DNA from: RGIG4608 sp045643885
Lineage (GTDB): Bacteria; Bacillota; Clostridia; Oscillospirales; CAG-272
Direction of reading: 5' to 3'
Assembly: GCA_045643885.1 (NCBI GenBank)
Contig: JAZRFY010000030.1
Location: forward strand, 141,176-205,175
Length of the DNA stretch: 64,000 nucleotides
A model generated the notes under the pieces. That model was not told the DNA's origin. It worked only from the letters and a program-made list of their open reading frames with translations, and did not search any database. Every line of letters begins with the position of its first letter. Position 1 is the stretch's first letter. The translations under genes were made by a program, and so were the position numbers. This document shows positions 27,435 to 37,120 of this stretch, in pieces.

Positions 27435-29285
27435 TTATTTGGAAATCTCAGTTGAAATGCTAAAAGAAATTTCTACGGGTGTTTCATTTGCGGTCCAAGC
27501 ATCCATACCAAGTTGTGCGGTCATATCCGCATATTCTTCGTCAAGTACCTCTTGCGCCACCTGAAGACCGTCAATATAAATCTTTACAACATTTCCTTCA
27601 CGCACGACCTTCATCTTAATGCCGTCATCACTTTGGATTTTTTCAATTTGACCAACATTGAGTCTATAACGTGTAGGCCAACCATCAAACAAGCTATTGC
27701 CCAAGGTTGCATACTGCAATCTATAAGAACCATCCTGGTAAAGAACGTTTATATACCATTCCTTGCCATTGGCAAATACGATGCGTATACCCATACGCTG
27801 CTCGGTATGGTTAGCTGTGTTTCCTGCGCTCGCAAGCTCAGTATCATACTTAAGTGTCATTTCAAAGACAAAATCATTGAAGCTGTCATTAGTAAGGACA
27901 CATGCTCTGCCATTGGTTTTATGCAATATGCCTTCGTTCTGATCATCAAGCACCCAATTCTTAGCATTGTTATCATTGTAATGGAAAAGGTCATATTCCA
28001 AATCCACATCTACTGTGGTATCGCTGTTCAAATAAACGCCGCGAGTAACGGATATATAGTCTTTCTTTTCTGCGCGTAATTCATAGTAACCCGGAGCCAT
28101 ATCCTTCAGCTCAAAATTACCGTTCTCATCAATAGTAACAGGTGAACCGTTACATGTAAATGTAACACCGTCCAAGGTATCCGCAAACAACGCATTTTTG
28201 AGATGCAACTGACCGCTAAGAGTACTATTCTCTTCTTTCATTACCTCTGAAACAGCAGAAACAGTAATCTCTTTTGTAATATTGCGGATAGTCAACGTTG
28301 CGCTACCGTCATTGTTATATTTTACATCACTAACGCGATCTTTACCATCCACCAATACAGAAGTAATGGAATATCCTGATTCAGGTGTTACGGTAACGGT
28401 AGCACTCTGACCGGAAAGTACAGATGCCTGACCGGAAATACTGTAGTGCTCGCCGTGGATGAACGTAACGGGAATTGTACCAACCGCGCCATTCTCGTCA
28501 AACTTATATAAACGATAAACCTCGTTAAAGCCAGCGCCAATCTGATCTGCAAACTGGTACCAATATCTGTCTATGTCGGTATTTGTTCCAGCATAGTTAA
28601 AAGAAGTAATGTGGGCGATATTTACAAGGGCGTGATCCTTCATCTTTTCCACGTCAACATCTAACCACTCTAAATAATCCCATGGAATGAACAACTCCAA
28701 CACATATCCATAGCATTCACTTGTATTAACAGCACCACCCTTTGTGGTAGCACCAAGTCTTGCCATTTTGTCGTTGGTTGTTTTTACATCGATATAGCCC
28801 CACTTACCGTTGGTCTTCTTAAAAACCATATTGCCGGTTGGCTGAAGGTCAATTTCAAAGAAATTGTTTTCCCTGTCATTTTGAGTACCCGCAGGTGCCA
28901 GATACATCTCAATGCCACTGTTCAAAACAGTTGATCTGTTGGGATTTACATAAATCGGGAAGCTTTCTGTTACATCGAACACAAAGTACATTCCCTGCTC
29001 ACCGAAATGGCTTGTTATCGCAATATTTACGTTGTTTCCCTCGCCATTGTTGGTTAAGTACAACCATTTTGTATTTTTATAGACTTCTTCATCTGCGATA
29101 CCGTCTATTTTAAAACCGACATCCGGTTGCGCCAATTCAGGTTCGGGATTTGTAAATGTATATTCCTTATCCGTTGGCACTTCCTTAACGCCAATAGCCT
29201 CACAGCTTACAAAAATCATAACTAATAAAGCAAGTGTAAGCATAAGAAGTGCGAGTTTGGAGATATTAATTGTCATTTTCTTCAT
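27435..29285 (-). CDS. CBM9-like multidomain surface lipoprotein
   Basis: A 616-residue protein with leader MKKMTINISKLALLMLTLAL and a lipobox-like MIFVSC. Visible parts are a CBM9/DOMON-like sugar-binding domain (about 45-245; IDGIADEEVYKNTKWLYL; LELFIPWDYLEW) and an InlB-type beta-repeat unit (about 260-350). A carboxypeptidase-regulatory-like beta domain follows (FTCNGSPVTIDENGNFELKD), then a C-terminal jelly roll (about 435-616) like DUF1080/laminin-G domains. All are binding or spacer modules, with no catalytic motif. It is 12 bp downstream of the GH43 gene, pointing to substrate capture on the cell surface. Domain names are by resemblance. Confidence 0.75.
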   Translation of the reverse strand: MKKMTINISKLALLMLTLALLVMIFVSCEAIGVKEVPTDKEYTFTNPEPELAQPDVGFKIDGIADEEVYKNTKWLYLTNNGEGNNVNIAITSHFGEQGMYFVFDVTESFPIYVNPNRSTVLNSGIEMYLAPAGTQNDRENNFFEIDLQPTGNMVFKKTNGKWGYIDVKTTNDKMARLGATTKGGAVNTSECYGYVLELFIPWDYLEWLDVDVEKMKDHALVNIAHITSFNYAGTNTDIDRYWYQFADQIGAGFNEVYRLYKFDENGAVGTIPVTFIHGEHYSISGQASVLSGQSATVTVTPESGYSITSVLVDGKDRVSDVKYNNDGSATLTIRNITKEITVSAVSEVMKEENSTLSGQLHLKNALFADTLDGVTFTCNGSPVTIDENGNFELKDMAPGYYELRAEKKDYISVTRGVYLNSDTTVDVDLEYDLFHYNDNNAKNWVLDDQNEGILHKTNGRACVLTNDSFNDFVFEMTLKYDTELASAGNTANHTEQRMGIRIVFANGKEWYINVLYQDGSYRLQYATLGNSLFDGWPTRYRLNVGQIEKIQSDDGIKMKVVREGNVVKIYIDGLQVAQEVLDEEYADMTAQLGMDAWTANETPVEISFSISTEISK

Positions 29286-29297
29286 AACGACTCCTCC

Positions 29298-31178
29298 TTA
29301 CTTACCCAAAACACGAATTTCAGAAATACCAACAGAATCCTGGTTCTCAGGTATCTCAATCGTGATTCGAATTGACTTTACATTCAGCTCGTCAAACTCT
29401 GCATAAGCAGCAGCTCCCGGAGAAATATAGAAAATAGAACCGTCATAGTCATTTGCCAGATAGCATTCTGCACTGAGTTCAACGTCCTTTATATAACGAA
29501 TAACTTCTTGACCATCCTCTATGCACACAAACTCAATACGTGCAATCTTGGCAAAAGCAGTTAACTCATTTTTGGAATTATATACCATAACCGCGCGAAC
29601 AGCTCGTGCTTCTTCAAAATCTAAAGTGAAGGTAGTGGTCTTTGTAATTACAGTTTCCTGAATATATTGTCCAAAATCTTCATTGAGATATTTATAAACG
29701 GAAAGCAGACCGTCATTCAAATACTTAGCATCTGCATGTCCACTTATAGTTGCTTCATCGGCAATGTTTTTATAATCGGAAAATGCTTCAATCTTGGGCT
29801 GTACTGTAGCGGTAGGGCCGTTTGAGTACATAACATCAAGATCGTTGCCAAATTTATCCTTAATAGTAATCCATTTAATCTCATCAATAGCAGGATTACG
29901 CGCACCGCCACCCACTATGGGATCATTGTGACGGTGATATATCATAAGAAGCTGATCACCTGCTTGTACAAAGCTGTGGTGACCTGTACCTGTAATGTCC
30001 TGGCTACCTGAAAGCTCACCGGACATCAATATGCCGCCTTCTTCCAAAGTCAGCTTGCGATAGGGTCCTGTCAAATTGTCAGAAACAGCCTGCACCACCT
30101 GATAAGAGTTGTCACTGTATGCACCAACGGAAAAAGTCAAATAATACTTTCCATTATGCGCAAGCACTGCAGGACCTTCGTTGATAGAAGTTCCAAGTAA
30201 CTCATATGGAACATGTTCAACAGTCTTGCCATCAAGCGATGCGAAATAATCCTCTACGGTATAGAAGCTGTGGCAAGCAAGAATCTTGGCACTTGACCAG
30301 TCAGGCTTGAGCCAGTTTTCCATTTTCACAACAGAAATACGGTCAGAACCACTACTATCTACCCAAAACAGATATTTATCACCGTTTTCATCCACATAAG
30401 GATGTGGGTCTATGCCACCTTCAAATCCGCCGCGACTAAGACCTCTAAATCCACCATTTGCTTCTGCAAAAGCCATATACTCTGCAGGATCGAAAAGCAA
30501 ATACTTAGCAAAGTAATGAGGCCATGCAGGAAGGTATTCTCCTGTTGCAGAATCCTTAATGCCACGAGTTGTATTAAAATCGTGCAAATTCTCCTCACCG
30601 CAGCTTTCGGCATCCATAAAGTTCACCGGTATAAATCCGTGGTCGGGATATTCAGAAACGGCAACCATCATAAGTTCCTTATAGGAACCTTCCATTACGC
30701 CATTCCCTGCTGTAACATTAGTATCAGGATCGGGCGTTGCACTAAAGAACATATAGTATCTGCCGTCATCAGGATCATATACTACTTCCGGTGCCCAGAT
30801 ATCCTTCCATATGGTTCTGCGTACCTCACTAGGTTGATTATTTACAAAGTCCTGAATATCAAGAGCATTGCCAACAGGCTCCCAATTCATCAAATCCTTT
30901 GAGCGAGAGCAGAAAATATCGCCGTGAGTACCATAAAGATAATAATAGCCATCCCTTGCAGTATTATCAAACACAAATGGGTCCGCAGCATCATCAATCT
31001 TATGATCGTTGCGATAGAAAAGCTCTTGATTATATTCTGCTTTGCTCTGACCTGCCTGCAACAATCCCTGATAGTTGGGTATCTCATACTGAACCTGCGA
31101 CGAACAGCCGACAAGAAGTATGCAGGGCAAGATCAGACTTGCAATCAAAAGCAACGCTATATTTCGTGTTTTCTTCAT
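29298..31178 (-). CDS. glycoside hydrolase family 43 lipoprotein
   Basis: A 626-residue lipoprotein (ILPCILLVGC lipobox) with a five-bladed beta-propeller GH43 catalytic domain at about residues 45-430. The catalytic base Asp is in DDAADPFVF, the pKa-modulating Asp region near IWAPEVVYDPDDG, and the acid Glu in INEGPAVLAHNGKYYL. A C-terminal ~140-residue beta-sandwich (ADAKYLNDGLLS to ISEIRVLGK) resembles an F5/8 carbohydrate-binding domain. GH43 members cleave arabinan, xylan or galactan side chains. The surface location suggests it trims polymer before uptake by the transporter encoded just upstream. The exact substrate is not determinable. Confidence 0.9.
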   Translation of the reverse strand: MKKTRNIALLLIASLILPCILLVGCSSQVQYEIPNYQGLLQAGQSKAEYNQELFYRNDHKIDDAADPFVFDNTARDGYYYLYGTHGDIFCSRSKDLMNWEPVGNALDIQDFVNNQPSEVRRTIWKDIWAPEVVYDPDDGRYYMFFSATPDPDTNVTAGNGVMEGSYKELMMVAVSEYPDHGFIPVNFMDAESCGEENLHDFNTTRGIKDSATGEYLPAWPHYFAKYLLFDPAEYMAFAEANGGFRGLSRGGFEGGIDPHPYVDENGDKYLFWVDSSGSDRISVVKMENWLKPDWSSAKILACHSFYTVEDYFASLDGKTVEHVPYELLGTSINEGPAVLAHNGKYYLTFSVGAYSDNSYQVVQAVSDNLTGPYRKLTLEEGGILMSGELSGSQDITGTGHHSFVQAGDQLLMIYHRHNDPIVGGGARNPAIDEIKWITIKDKFGNDLDVMYSNGPTATVQPKIEAFSDYKNIADEATISGHADAKYLNDGLLSVYKYLNEDFGQYIQETVITKTTTFTLDFEEARAVRAVMVYNSKNELTAFAKIARIEFVCIEDGQEVIRYIKDVELSAECYLANDYDGSIFYISPGAAAYAEFDELNVKSIRITIEIPENQDSVGISEIRVLGK

Positions 31179-31192
31179 TTAAGCACCTCCAT

Positions 31193-32068
31193 TTATTCTT
31201 TAACGCCACCTTCAGAAACACCTTCAATAAAGTATTTTTGCAGACAGCAGTATATGATAACCAGCGGTAACATTCCCAAAATTGCCGCGGCCATATGAAT
31301 GTTCTCGCTACCAAGGCCAGGAAACAACTCTCTGATTTGGCTAAGGTACAGCTGCAATGTTACAAACTGCGGCTGATCCTGCAAATAAAGCTGAGGAGCC
31401 AAATAGCTGTTGTAGCCTCCTACAAAACCAAAAATAAATTGCGCAATAAAGGCAGGCTTTGCAAGCGGAAACATAATTTTGGTAAAGCACTGGAAAAATC
31501 CAGCGCCGTCAAGCGTTGCCGCTTCAATTAACGAGTTGGGTATTCCGTCAAAAAACAGACGAAGGAAGAATACTGTTCCTAAGCTACCCAACATACCAGG
31601 AATCAACAATGGAAGGAAACCCTTGTCCCCCGTCCAACCTATTGCTGAAAAGAACACATAAGAAATTACACTAAATGCGCCAAGAGGTATGGAACGGATA
31701 ATTACCGAGAACCTAAATAGTTGTTCCTTGAAAGGAAAATTCATTTTTGAGAATGCATAAGCAGAAAAACCGGAAACAACTAAACCTATCACCAATGGAA
31801 CCAGTGTAAGCCACATTGTGTTAACAAAGCCGAGGACAAGTCCCGGCATACCGGTTAAATCCGAATAAAAGTCATATTCAAAAATTGCCTTGTAGGCATC
31901 AAAAGTAAAGTTTTCGGGCCACCAAATAAAATCAATGGTGCTTGCCAATTCCTCGGTTGAAGTAAATGACGTAATTAAAACTGTAATGATGGGGAAAAAT
32001 AGAAACACTGCATAAAGGGTCAGCGCAAGAAAAATCAAAATTTTTCCCAAAGAAAATTTCTTTTTCAT
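31193..32068 (-). CDS. carbohydrate ABC transporter permease, MalG/LacG type
   Basis: A ~291-residue six-helix permease with the EAA loop LIEAATLDGAGFFQCFTKIMFPL, the contact site for the cytoplasmic ATPase. ATG 32068 is preferred, with AAGGA 11 bp upstream; an in-frame GTG at 32077 is only 2 bp from that site. It is the second permease after the MalF-type gene. No ATP-binding gene is in this operon, so an unlinked MsmK-type ATPase probably serves it, as is common for such Firmicute importers. Confidence 0.93.
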   Translation of the reverse strand: MKKKFSLGKILIFLALTLYAVFLFFPIITVLITSFTSTEELASTIDFIWWPENFTFDAYKAIFEYDFYSDLTGMPGLVLGFVNTMWLTLVPLVIGLVVSGFSAYAFSKMNFPFKEQLFRFSVIIRSIPLGAFSVISYVFFSAIGWTGDKGFLPLLIPGMLGSLGTVFFLRLFFDGIPNSLIEAATLDGAGFFQCFTKIMFPLAKPAFIAQFIFGFVGGYNSYLAPQLYLQDQPQFVTLQLYLSQIRELFPGLGSENIHMAAAILGMLPLVIIYCCLQKYFIEGVSEGGVKE

Positions 32069-32083
32069 ATTCTTCACCGTCCT

Positions 32084-33067
32084 TTACTTCAAGCTCTTTT
32101 CTCTGAGTCGGAACATAATCATAGATATAGCACCGGTTACAAAGAAAAGCATCCAGCTAATTACACAAGCGCATGAAACCATATAGCTAACTCCGTTGGC
32201 ATCACTGGTAGAAGAGTTTGTAATGAGGTAATACACCAAACGAATAAGAGTAAGGCCCATAGATTCCACACCGCCGGGAGAGCCCCAAGCGTTTGGAATG
32301 ATCAAAACTGCCAAATCGTAGGTCAACAATCCCGCCATGGCACCAGCCTGCAACAAGAAAAACGTAGTGGGGCTAATACCCGGCAAGGTTACATGCCAGA
32401 ATTTCTGCCAAGCGTTTGCGCCGTCCACATCCGCCGCCTCGTATAAGGAATTATTAATTCCGGTAAAAGCAGCTTTATACATAACAATACCGTAACCCGG
32501 TGCTTGCCAAATAACAGCTGCAATAATCGTCCAAGTAATTGTGTCAGGGTTACGTAGCCAGTCGATATTTGTGCCTAAAATTGCATTCAAAATTCCACCG
32601 TCGCTAGCAAACAACCATCTCCACATCAAGGAAACCGCAACCGTGGAGCATATATATGGTATAAAGAACAAAACTTGGAACATCTTTGCACCTTTAGGTT
32701 TTTGATGCAAAAGTGTAGCAATAAAAAGCGCAATTACGAGTGTGATCAACTGCGTGGATGCAATCCACGCAGTTATAATCACTGCCTTGTAAAAATATTT
32801 AGATAAATCAAAATAAAACAGTTCATAGGCATGTCCAGGGATAAATACTGACTTAAAACCCTCAAAATTATTCCACTGGATATTAGTAAGATCATAAAGA
32901 TCCACATTGCAAAACATACCTATAAAAGATATCAGCAAAGGAAAGCCATTAAAAACGACAAAGCCAAGTAACGGAATAGATGCAATAATAAACGCAAAGA
33001 TCTCTTCCTTTCTCCACTTTCGCTTTTTGTTCTGCAGGTTCTCCGTGAATAACTTCTTTTGGGTCAT
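32084..33067 (-). CDS. carbohydrate ABC transporter permease, MalF/UgpA type
   Basis: A 327-residue inner-membrane permease with a long N-terminal cytoplasmic stretch rich in Lys/Arg, about six hydrophobic segments, and the EAA loop YEAADVDGANAWQKFWHVTLP. It pairs with the MalG-type permease downstream (15 bp to its ATG). Its ribosome binding site (GGGAGA) overlaps the last codons of the solute-binding protein gene, which indicates translational coupling. Confidence 0.93.
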   Translation of the reverse strand: MTQKKLFTENLQNKKRKWRKEEIFAFIIASIPLLGFVVFNGFPLLISFIGMFCNVDLYDLTNIQWNNFEGFKSVFIPGHAYELFYFDLSKYFYKAVIITAWIASTQLITLVIALFIATLLHQKPKGAKMFQVLFFIPYICSTVAVSLMWRWLFASDGGILNAILGTNIDWLRNPDTITWTIIAAVIWQAPGYGIVMYKAAFTGINNSLYEAADVDGANAWQKFWHVTLPGISPTTFFLLQAGAMAGLLTYDLAVLIIPNAWGSPGGVESMGLTLIRLVYYLITNSSTSDANGVSYMVSCACVISWMLFFVTGAISMIMFRLREKSLK

Positions 33068-33070
33068 AAA

Positions 33071-34879
33071 TTATCTCCCGTTAATGTAAATTGTCATACC
33101 CTTCAACAAGTTATTTGCTGTATCCTCATACTGTGCAAAGAAATCAGCCAACTTCATATTACCTTCACGAACCGTGGTATTAAACGGCACGGACCATTCG
33201 GTAATCCATGTTGTAGATGTAAAGTATGTGTAGTCACCAATCTCTGCGCGCTGAGCCATAAAGCTGCCTGCCCACATATTGGAAATAATACGATCAGAGG
33301 AAGCATTATAAGCATCTCCCATGCCGATAGATGTCTGGTTGGGAACATACTTATTACCCTTTGCTAAGATTGTCTGACCTTCAGGACCTGCTACCCAAGA
33401 TGCGAACTTGAACGCCTCGGCATAATTCTTATTCTTTGTATTTGCAGGAAGGAAGAGACCCAAGGATTCGCTTTCGGTTGCAGCCTCACCAACAATGGGT
33501 GTGCCATTTTCCATATGTAATTCACCGGTGTAAACCTCACCGTCGTATGTCTCACCAATCACCTTCAAATATTCCTTGCCGTTTACAGTATATGTGCTGC
33601 CTCCAACATACTCACGGTACTGAGCAGTAACAGCCATACCCAAACCTTCGCCAAGTACATTTTTGAAAGACTGAATGTTACGGAAGTCCTCAACGAGCAT
33701 GAGGCACTTGCCGGAAGTAAAGAGCTGGTTACGTCCCTCAGTAGTAGAAGGTGCAACACCATAACCATAAACACCGTTTTCTGTCTGCTTATTAGAAGGA
33801 ACACCCAAACGAGTGAATTCCAAAATTGCATCATATGTAGAAGGAAGTTCGTAAACCTTACCGCTTAAAGCATTAAGTTCAGATGCGTTATTGTTCAAGA
33901 AGGTCTTGTCCTCATAGTGAAGAACCTCACCCTTGCTATAGCTATTACCGTTCACTGTAATGTCTTCCAAAGCTAAGTAACCGGGCTGTGTATCACCAAG
34001 AGTAAGCTTGTAGTTATTAGAATCATCATCCCAACCGATACAGTCAGCACCAACTGAGAATCCCATATTGAACCACCATTCACTAACAAAACCATATCTA
34101 TCGGATGTTGTGAATGCGCTAGCAAGGCAACGCTGCTCTTCCCAGTTCATACCGATAGCTTCGTTAAACACTTTATAAACTGTCTTGCCTGCCTGATTTG
34201 TACTGCTCTTAGCGCCTTCAAAGGGAGCCTCTTTATATTCAGCATAGCCATGAGGCATAAGAGTTGAACCATTAGCAGCATTGTATGCGTCCAATTCACT
34301 CTCAGGAACAGAAATGATGTTGATACCAGCTGCTGTCATCATGTTTTTGTTGTAGAACAACATCTGAGGATCACTACCGTTGGGGAGAGCCAAAAGGCTT
34401 GCACCCGCACCAGCCTGGAATTTACCATTTTCAGACTTGGTTGTATTCAAACGATAACGGTTAATCAAGGATTCAGGAATATCACTCCAGTTCATCTTTT
34501 CCTTAACCTCATCTGTCAAATAGTCGTCCAAATCAACAAAGAAATTTCCGTTTGTAGCCAATGTCTTAAACGAATCATCTCTTATCTCGATTACGTCATA
34601 CTGATAGTTTGCGCGCAATGCACTTTCCAAACCGGAAATCACACCGGGATTTGCACGAAACTGAACGTATACACCGTCAACAATACCCTGTGTTTCGTTA
34701 TAGGTCTTAACCATTTCATTGTAAGCCGCCTGCATCTGAGCATCTACAAAAGCAGCCGCATAATAAATAACGGTTCTGTCGCCAGCTCCATCTGGTGTCG
34801 GATTAGGACAAGCAACCAATCCTGTTGCCATAACTAATACCAGCATCAACGCAAGTACTCTACTAAATGTTTTCTTCAT
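33071..34879 (-). CDS. extracellular solute-binding lipoprotein of a carbohydrate ABC importer
   Basis: A 602-residue lipoprotein with leader MKKTFSRVLALMLVLVMATG and lipobox LVAC. It is longer than the common ~430-residue family 1 sugar-binding proteins. The N-terminal lobe begins VIYYAAAFVDAQMQAAYNEM, and the body has the family's LALPNGSDPQMLFYNKNMM and ESLGLFLPANTKNKNYAEAF motifs. It is the first gene of the glycan operon, next to two permeases and surface glycan-active lipoproteins. Delivery of an oligosaccharide to the permeases is likely. The ligand is unknown. Confidence 0.9.
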   Translation of the reverse strand: MKKTFSRVLALMLVLVMATGLVACPNPTPDGAGDRTVIYYAAAFVDAQMQAAYNEMVKTYNETQGIVDGVYVQFRANPGVISGLESALRANYQYDVIEIRDDSFKTLATNGNFFVDLDDYLTDEVKEKMNWSDIPESLINRYRLNTTKSENGKFQAGAGASLLALPNGSDPQMLFYNKNMMTAAGINIISVPESELDAYNAANGSTLMPHGYAEYKEAPFEGAKSSTNQAGKTVYKVFNEAIGMNWEEQRCLASAFTTSDRYGFVSEWWFNMGFSVGADCIGWDDDSNNYKLTLGDTQPGYLALEDITVNGNSYSKGEVLHYEDKTFLNNNASELNALSGKVYELPSTYDAILEFTRLGVPSNKQTENGVYGYGVAPSTTEGRNQLFTSGKCLMLVEDFRNIQSFKNVLGEGLGMAVTAQYREYVGGSTYTVNGKEYLKVIGETYDGEVYTGELHMENGTPIVGEAATESESLGLFLPANTKNKNYAEAFKFASWVAGPEGQTILAKGNKYVPNQTSIGMGDAYNASSDRIISNMWAGSFMAQRAEIGDYTYFTSTTWITEWSVPFNTTVREGNMKLADFFAQYEDTANNLLKGMTIYINGR

Positions 34880-35291
34880 ACTTTTTCCTCCTGTCTTTTA
34901 ACTTGTGATAGTTTTATTCGTTGACTAACCATCACAAAGCAAATTAATAAATTTATAATTATAATGCCTTTTATAAAAAGCAATTTATAATCCAACTAAT
35001 AATGCCTAAAAATCACTTCAAATTTGTTTTGTAACTGTGTCAGTTGTTAGAAAATGAACTAAACAAAGCAATCAAACCCTATGTTGTGAACAGCTACAAG
35101 ATAATTTGTACATATTTAATCACTATAATTTGTGCAATTTTACTTATTTTTAACTTAATAGTACTATCTAATTAGTATTTTACAACAAAATCAACAAATT
35201 TTCAATAGAAAAAGTATATAAGATATTGCATTTAATCAAGGGTTGTGCTACAATATTACTGTACCTGATTGGAAATTCAAGGAGAAAACAA
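34880..35291. other. divergent regulatory region of the glycan operon
   Basis: An AT-rich 412-bp gap between the solute-binding protein gene (minus) and the regulator gene (plus). ATAATTTGTACA (35101-35112) and ATAATTTGTGCA (35125-35136) form a near-perfect direct repeat 24 bp apart, possibly an operator. The regulator promoter is at 35226-35254. I could not place a convincing promoter for the minus-strand operon; several TATAAT-like sequences around 34957-34990 lack a good -35. Confidence 0.45.
35226..35254 (+). promoter_or_regulatory. extended -10 promoter of the ArsR-like regulator
   Basis: TTGCAT (35226-35231), 17-bp spacer, TACAAT (35249-35254) with TGC immediately before it. It is 38 bp upstream of the ATG at 35292. 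Confidence 0.72.
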
Positions 35292-36272
35292 ATGCAAGAA
35301 CACGATAATGACTTTATTGAAGATAGCAAAATAATATATGATATCGATGGTACCAAGGACACCACAAAGCTATCCGCTTTAGGCAGAGCGCTCTCATCCC
35401 CCGTACGAATACAAATGATTCGTTTGGTTAATAAAAAGAACATGCTTGCGTCTGAGATAGCAGCAGAGCTTAACTTGCCGCTTTCATCAACCATATTTCA
35501 CCTAAATATTTTGGAAGAAGCGGGGATTATTAAAAAAAGCTTCTCCACGAAGGGAAAAGGTACCCTGCATTGGTATACCTACGGCACCAACATTGCCATG
35601 ATTCGTTTTCGCAATTCAAACGGAGACTATAGACCCGAAAGTTTAGCACCCTATGTTTATCAGATTAACATTGGCGATTATATTGATGCCGAGTTTTCAG
35701 ACCAATGTGGAATTGCTACCGCCGAAAGACAAATTATGAGTGGTGACCCACACAACGTCTTCGTCGAAGGACGTCATGATGCCCAAATAATTTGGTCACA
35801 GGGCTACGGCTCTCTTCTCTATGCTATTCCAAACAATTATGCCCAACAGGGAAAGCTTGACGAAATCAAAATTTCTCTTGAAATTTGCTCCGAAGCACCG
35901 GGCTTCAATAACGATTACCCAAGTGATATTACCTTCTCGATAAATGGAATCGAAATTTGCACATTTGTTTCCCCAGGAGATTACGGAGATAGATACGGAA
36001 AATTCACACCCAGCTGGTGGTATCCTGAAAGCACAAAATACGGTATCATCACAAACATAAGTATCAGACCGACCGGTGTATTCCTTAATGAAAAACTGAT
36101 AAACAAAAGCATTCGTCTCTACGACCTAAGACTTCAAGAAACCAACAAAACGACATTTGGTATAGAGGTAAAAAAGAATGCGCAGCACCCCGGTGGATTT
36201 AATATTTTTGGTGGCAAATTTGGCGATTATGCTCAACATATAAATTTCACGGCAATCTACAAATTGCAATAA
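35292..36272 (+). CDS. ArsR-type winged-helix regulator with a large beta-rich sensor domain
   Basis: A 326-residue DNA-binding protein. Residues ~20-110 form an ArsR/SmtB-like winged helix (LSALGRALSSPVRIQMIRLV; LASEIAAELNLPLSSTIFHL; NILEEAGIIKKS). The remaining ~210 residues are beta-rich and contain aromatic patches (WSQGYGSLLYAIPNN; FTPSWWYPESTKYGI), resembling a galactose-binding-like jelly roll rather than a metal site. No cysteine metal-binding motif of classical ArsR is seen. ATG 35292 is chosen for AAGGAG 7 bp upstream, downstream of the promoter. Divergent from the glycan operon, it probably controls that operon in response to a sugar. The ligand role is inferred. Confidence 0.8.
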   Translation: MQEHDNDFIEDSKIIYDIDGTKDTTKLSALGRALSSPVRIQMIRLVNKKNMLASEIAAELNLPLSSTIFHLNILEEAGIIKKSFSTKGKGTLHWYTYGTNIAMIRFRNSNGDYRPESLAPYVYQINIGDYIDAEFSDQCGIATAERQIMSGDPHNVFVEGRHDAQIIWSQGYGSLLYAIPNNYAQQGKLDEIKISLEICSEAPGFNNDYPSDITFSINGIEICTFVSPGDYGDRYGKFTPSWWYPESTKYGIITNISIRPTGVFLNEKLINKSIRLYDLRLQETNKTTFGIEVKKNAQHPGGFNIFGGKFGDYAQHINFTAIYKLQ

Positions 36273-36304
36273 GTTGACAAAGTTATCTATGCTTCTGTTA
36301 TACG

Positions 36305-36338
36305 AAAACCGCGAGTCTTTTTTAGACTCGCGGTTTTT
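36305..36338. terminator. bidirectional terminator
   Basis: A 14-bp inverted repeat (36305-36318 with 36324-36337; AAAACCGCGAGTCT core) ends in T5 on the plus strand and A-rich sequence on the other side. It separates the regulator gene from the convergent HAD gene. Confidence 0.9.
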
Positions 36339-36370
36339 ATATCTACCTTGGATACATTGATTTATAACAT

Positions 36371-37087
36371 TTATTTTTCATCAAGCCAAGGTGCAAGCAC
36401 CTCTGACAATTTAGTATAGTCATCAATCGTTATAAATTTAAAGTCTGATTTATATACGCTTTCATCATTTCCACCACAGCCGTAATCGTCACCAACAAAT
36501 GCTACCTCACCGTGTTCAAATCCGTTTTCCTTGCACCACAGATCAAGTGCATAATATTTGTTGAATGGCTTTGGTGCCATATCAAATGAGGAAGAACCAC
36601 CAACAAATACATTATAATCAGGAAAAGCCGCACAAACCTCATCATAAATAGCGCGACGTTTTTTTCTATCCGGATCAAATTTCAATTTATCTTCATTTTG
36701 AGCGGTAGTTCCAAGCAGGGGAAAGGTCAAGCATCCCGAAGCATGATATTCAACGTTATCACCCGAAAATTCAGTAAATCCATATTTTTCTCTAAAGCTA
36801 TAAGCTATTTTTTCAACGCTTTCGCGATTTTGACATACAACGCCATCGTCACGGACAATCTTAAGTTCTCCGTTTTCATACTTAGCATATTGCATTCCGT
36901 AATTTCCTATAACGTCAATCGGGAAGCCGCCAAGTTGCTTATGTATGCGCAAACAATTACCTGCTCCTACCATTAATAGTTTATATCGCTTTGCAAGATT
37001 TTCAAGTACTGCACGATTTTTATCATCTATAGGTGTTTTGTGTTGCGTTAAAGTTCCGTCAAGGTCAAATGCAAATACCTTTATCAT
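36371..37087 (-). CDS. HAD-superfamily IIB phosphatase
   Basis: A 238-residue HAD hydrolase with motif I DLDGTLT (nucleophile Asp), and a type IIB cap in the middle of the protein (VIGNYGMQYAKYENGEL). The C-terminal metal motif FVGDDYGCGGNDESV has the usual GD-x3-ND pattern with two extra residues. It resembles sugar-phosphate phosphatases and phosphomannomutase-like enzymes of the Cof/SPP type. It starts 34 bp after the DUF1667 gene, so it is probably the last gene of the glycerol-phosphate oxidoreductase operon. Cytoplasmic; substrate unknown, possibly a triose or glycerol phosphate from context. Confidence 0.85.
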   Translation of the reverse strand: MIKVFAFDLDGTLTQHKTPIDDKNRAVLENLAKRYKLLMVGAGNCLRIHKQLGGFPIDVIGNYGMQYAKYENGELKIVRDDGVVCQNRESVEKIAYSFREKYGFTEFSGDNVEYHASGCLTFPLLGTTAQNEDKLKFDPDRKKRRAIYDEVCAAFPDYNVFVGGSSSFDMAPKPFNKYYALDLWCKENGFEHGEVAFVGDDYGCGGNDESVYKSDFKFITIDDYTKLSEVLAPWLDEK

Positions 37088-37120
37088 ATTCTACTCCTAA
37101 TTTATATTATTATATTTTAC

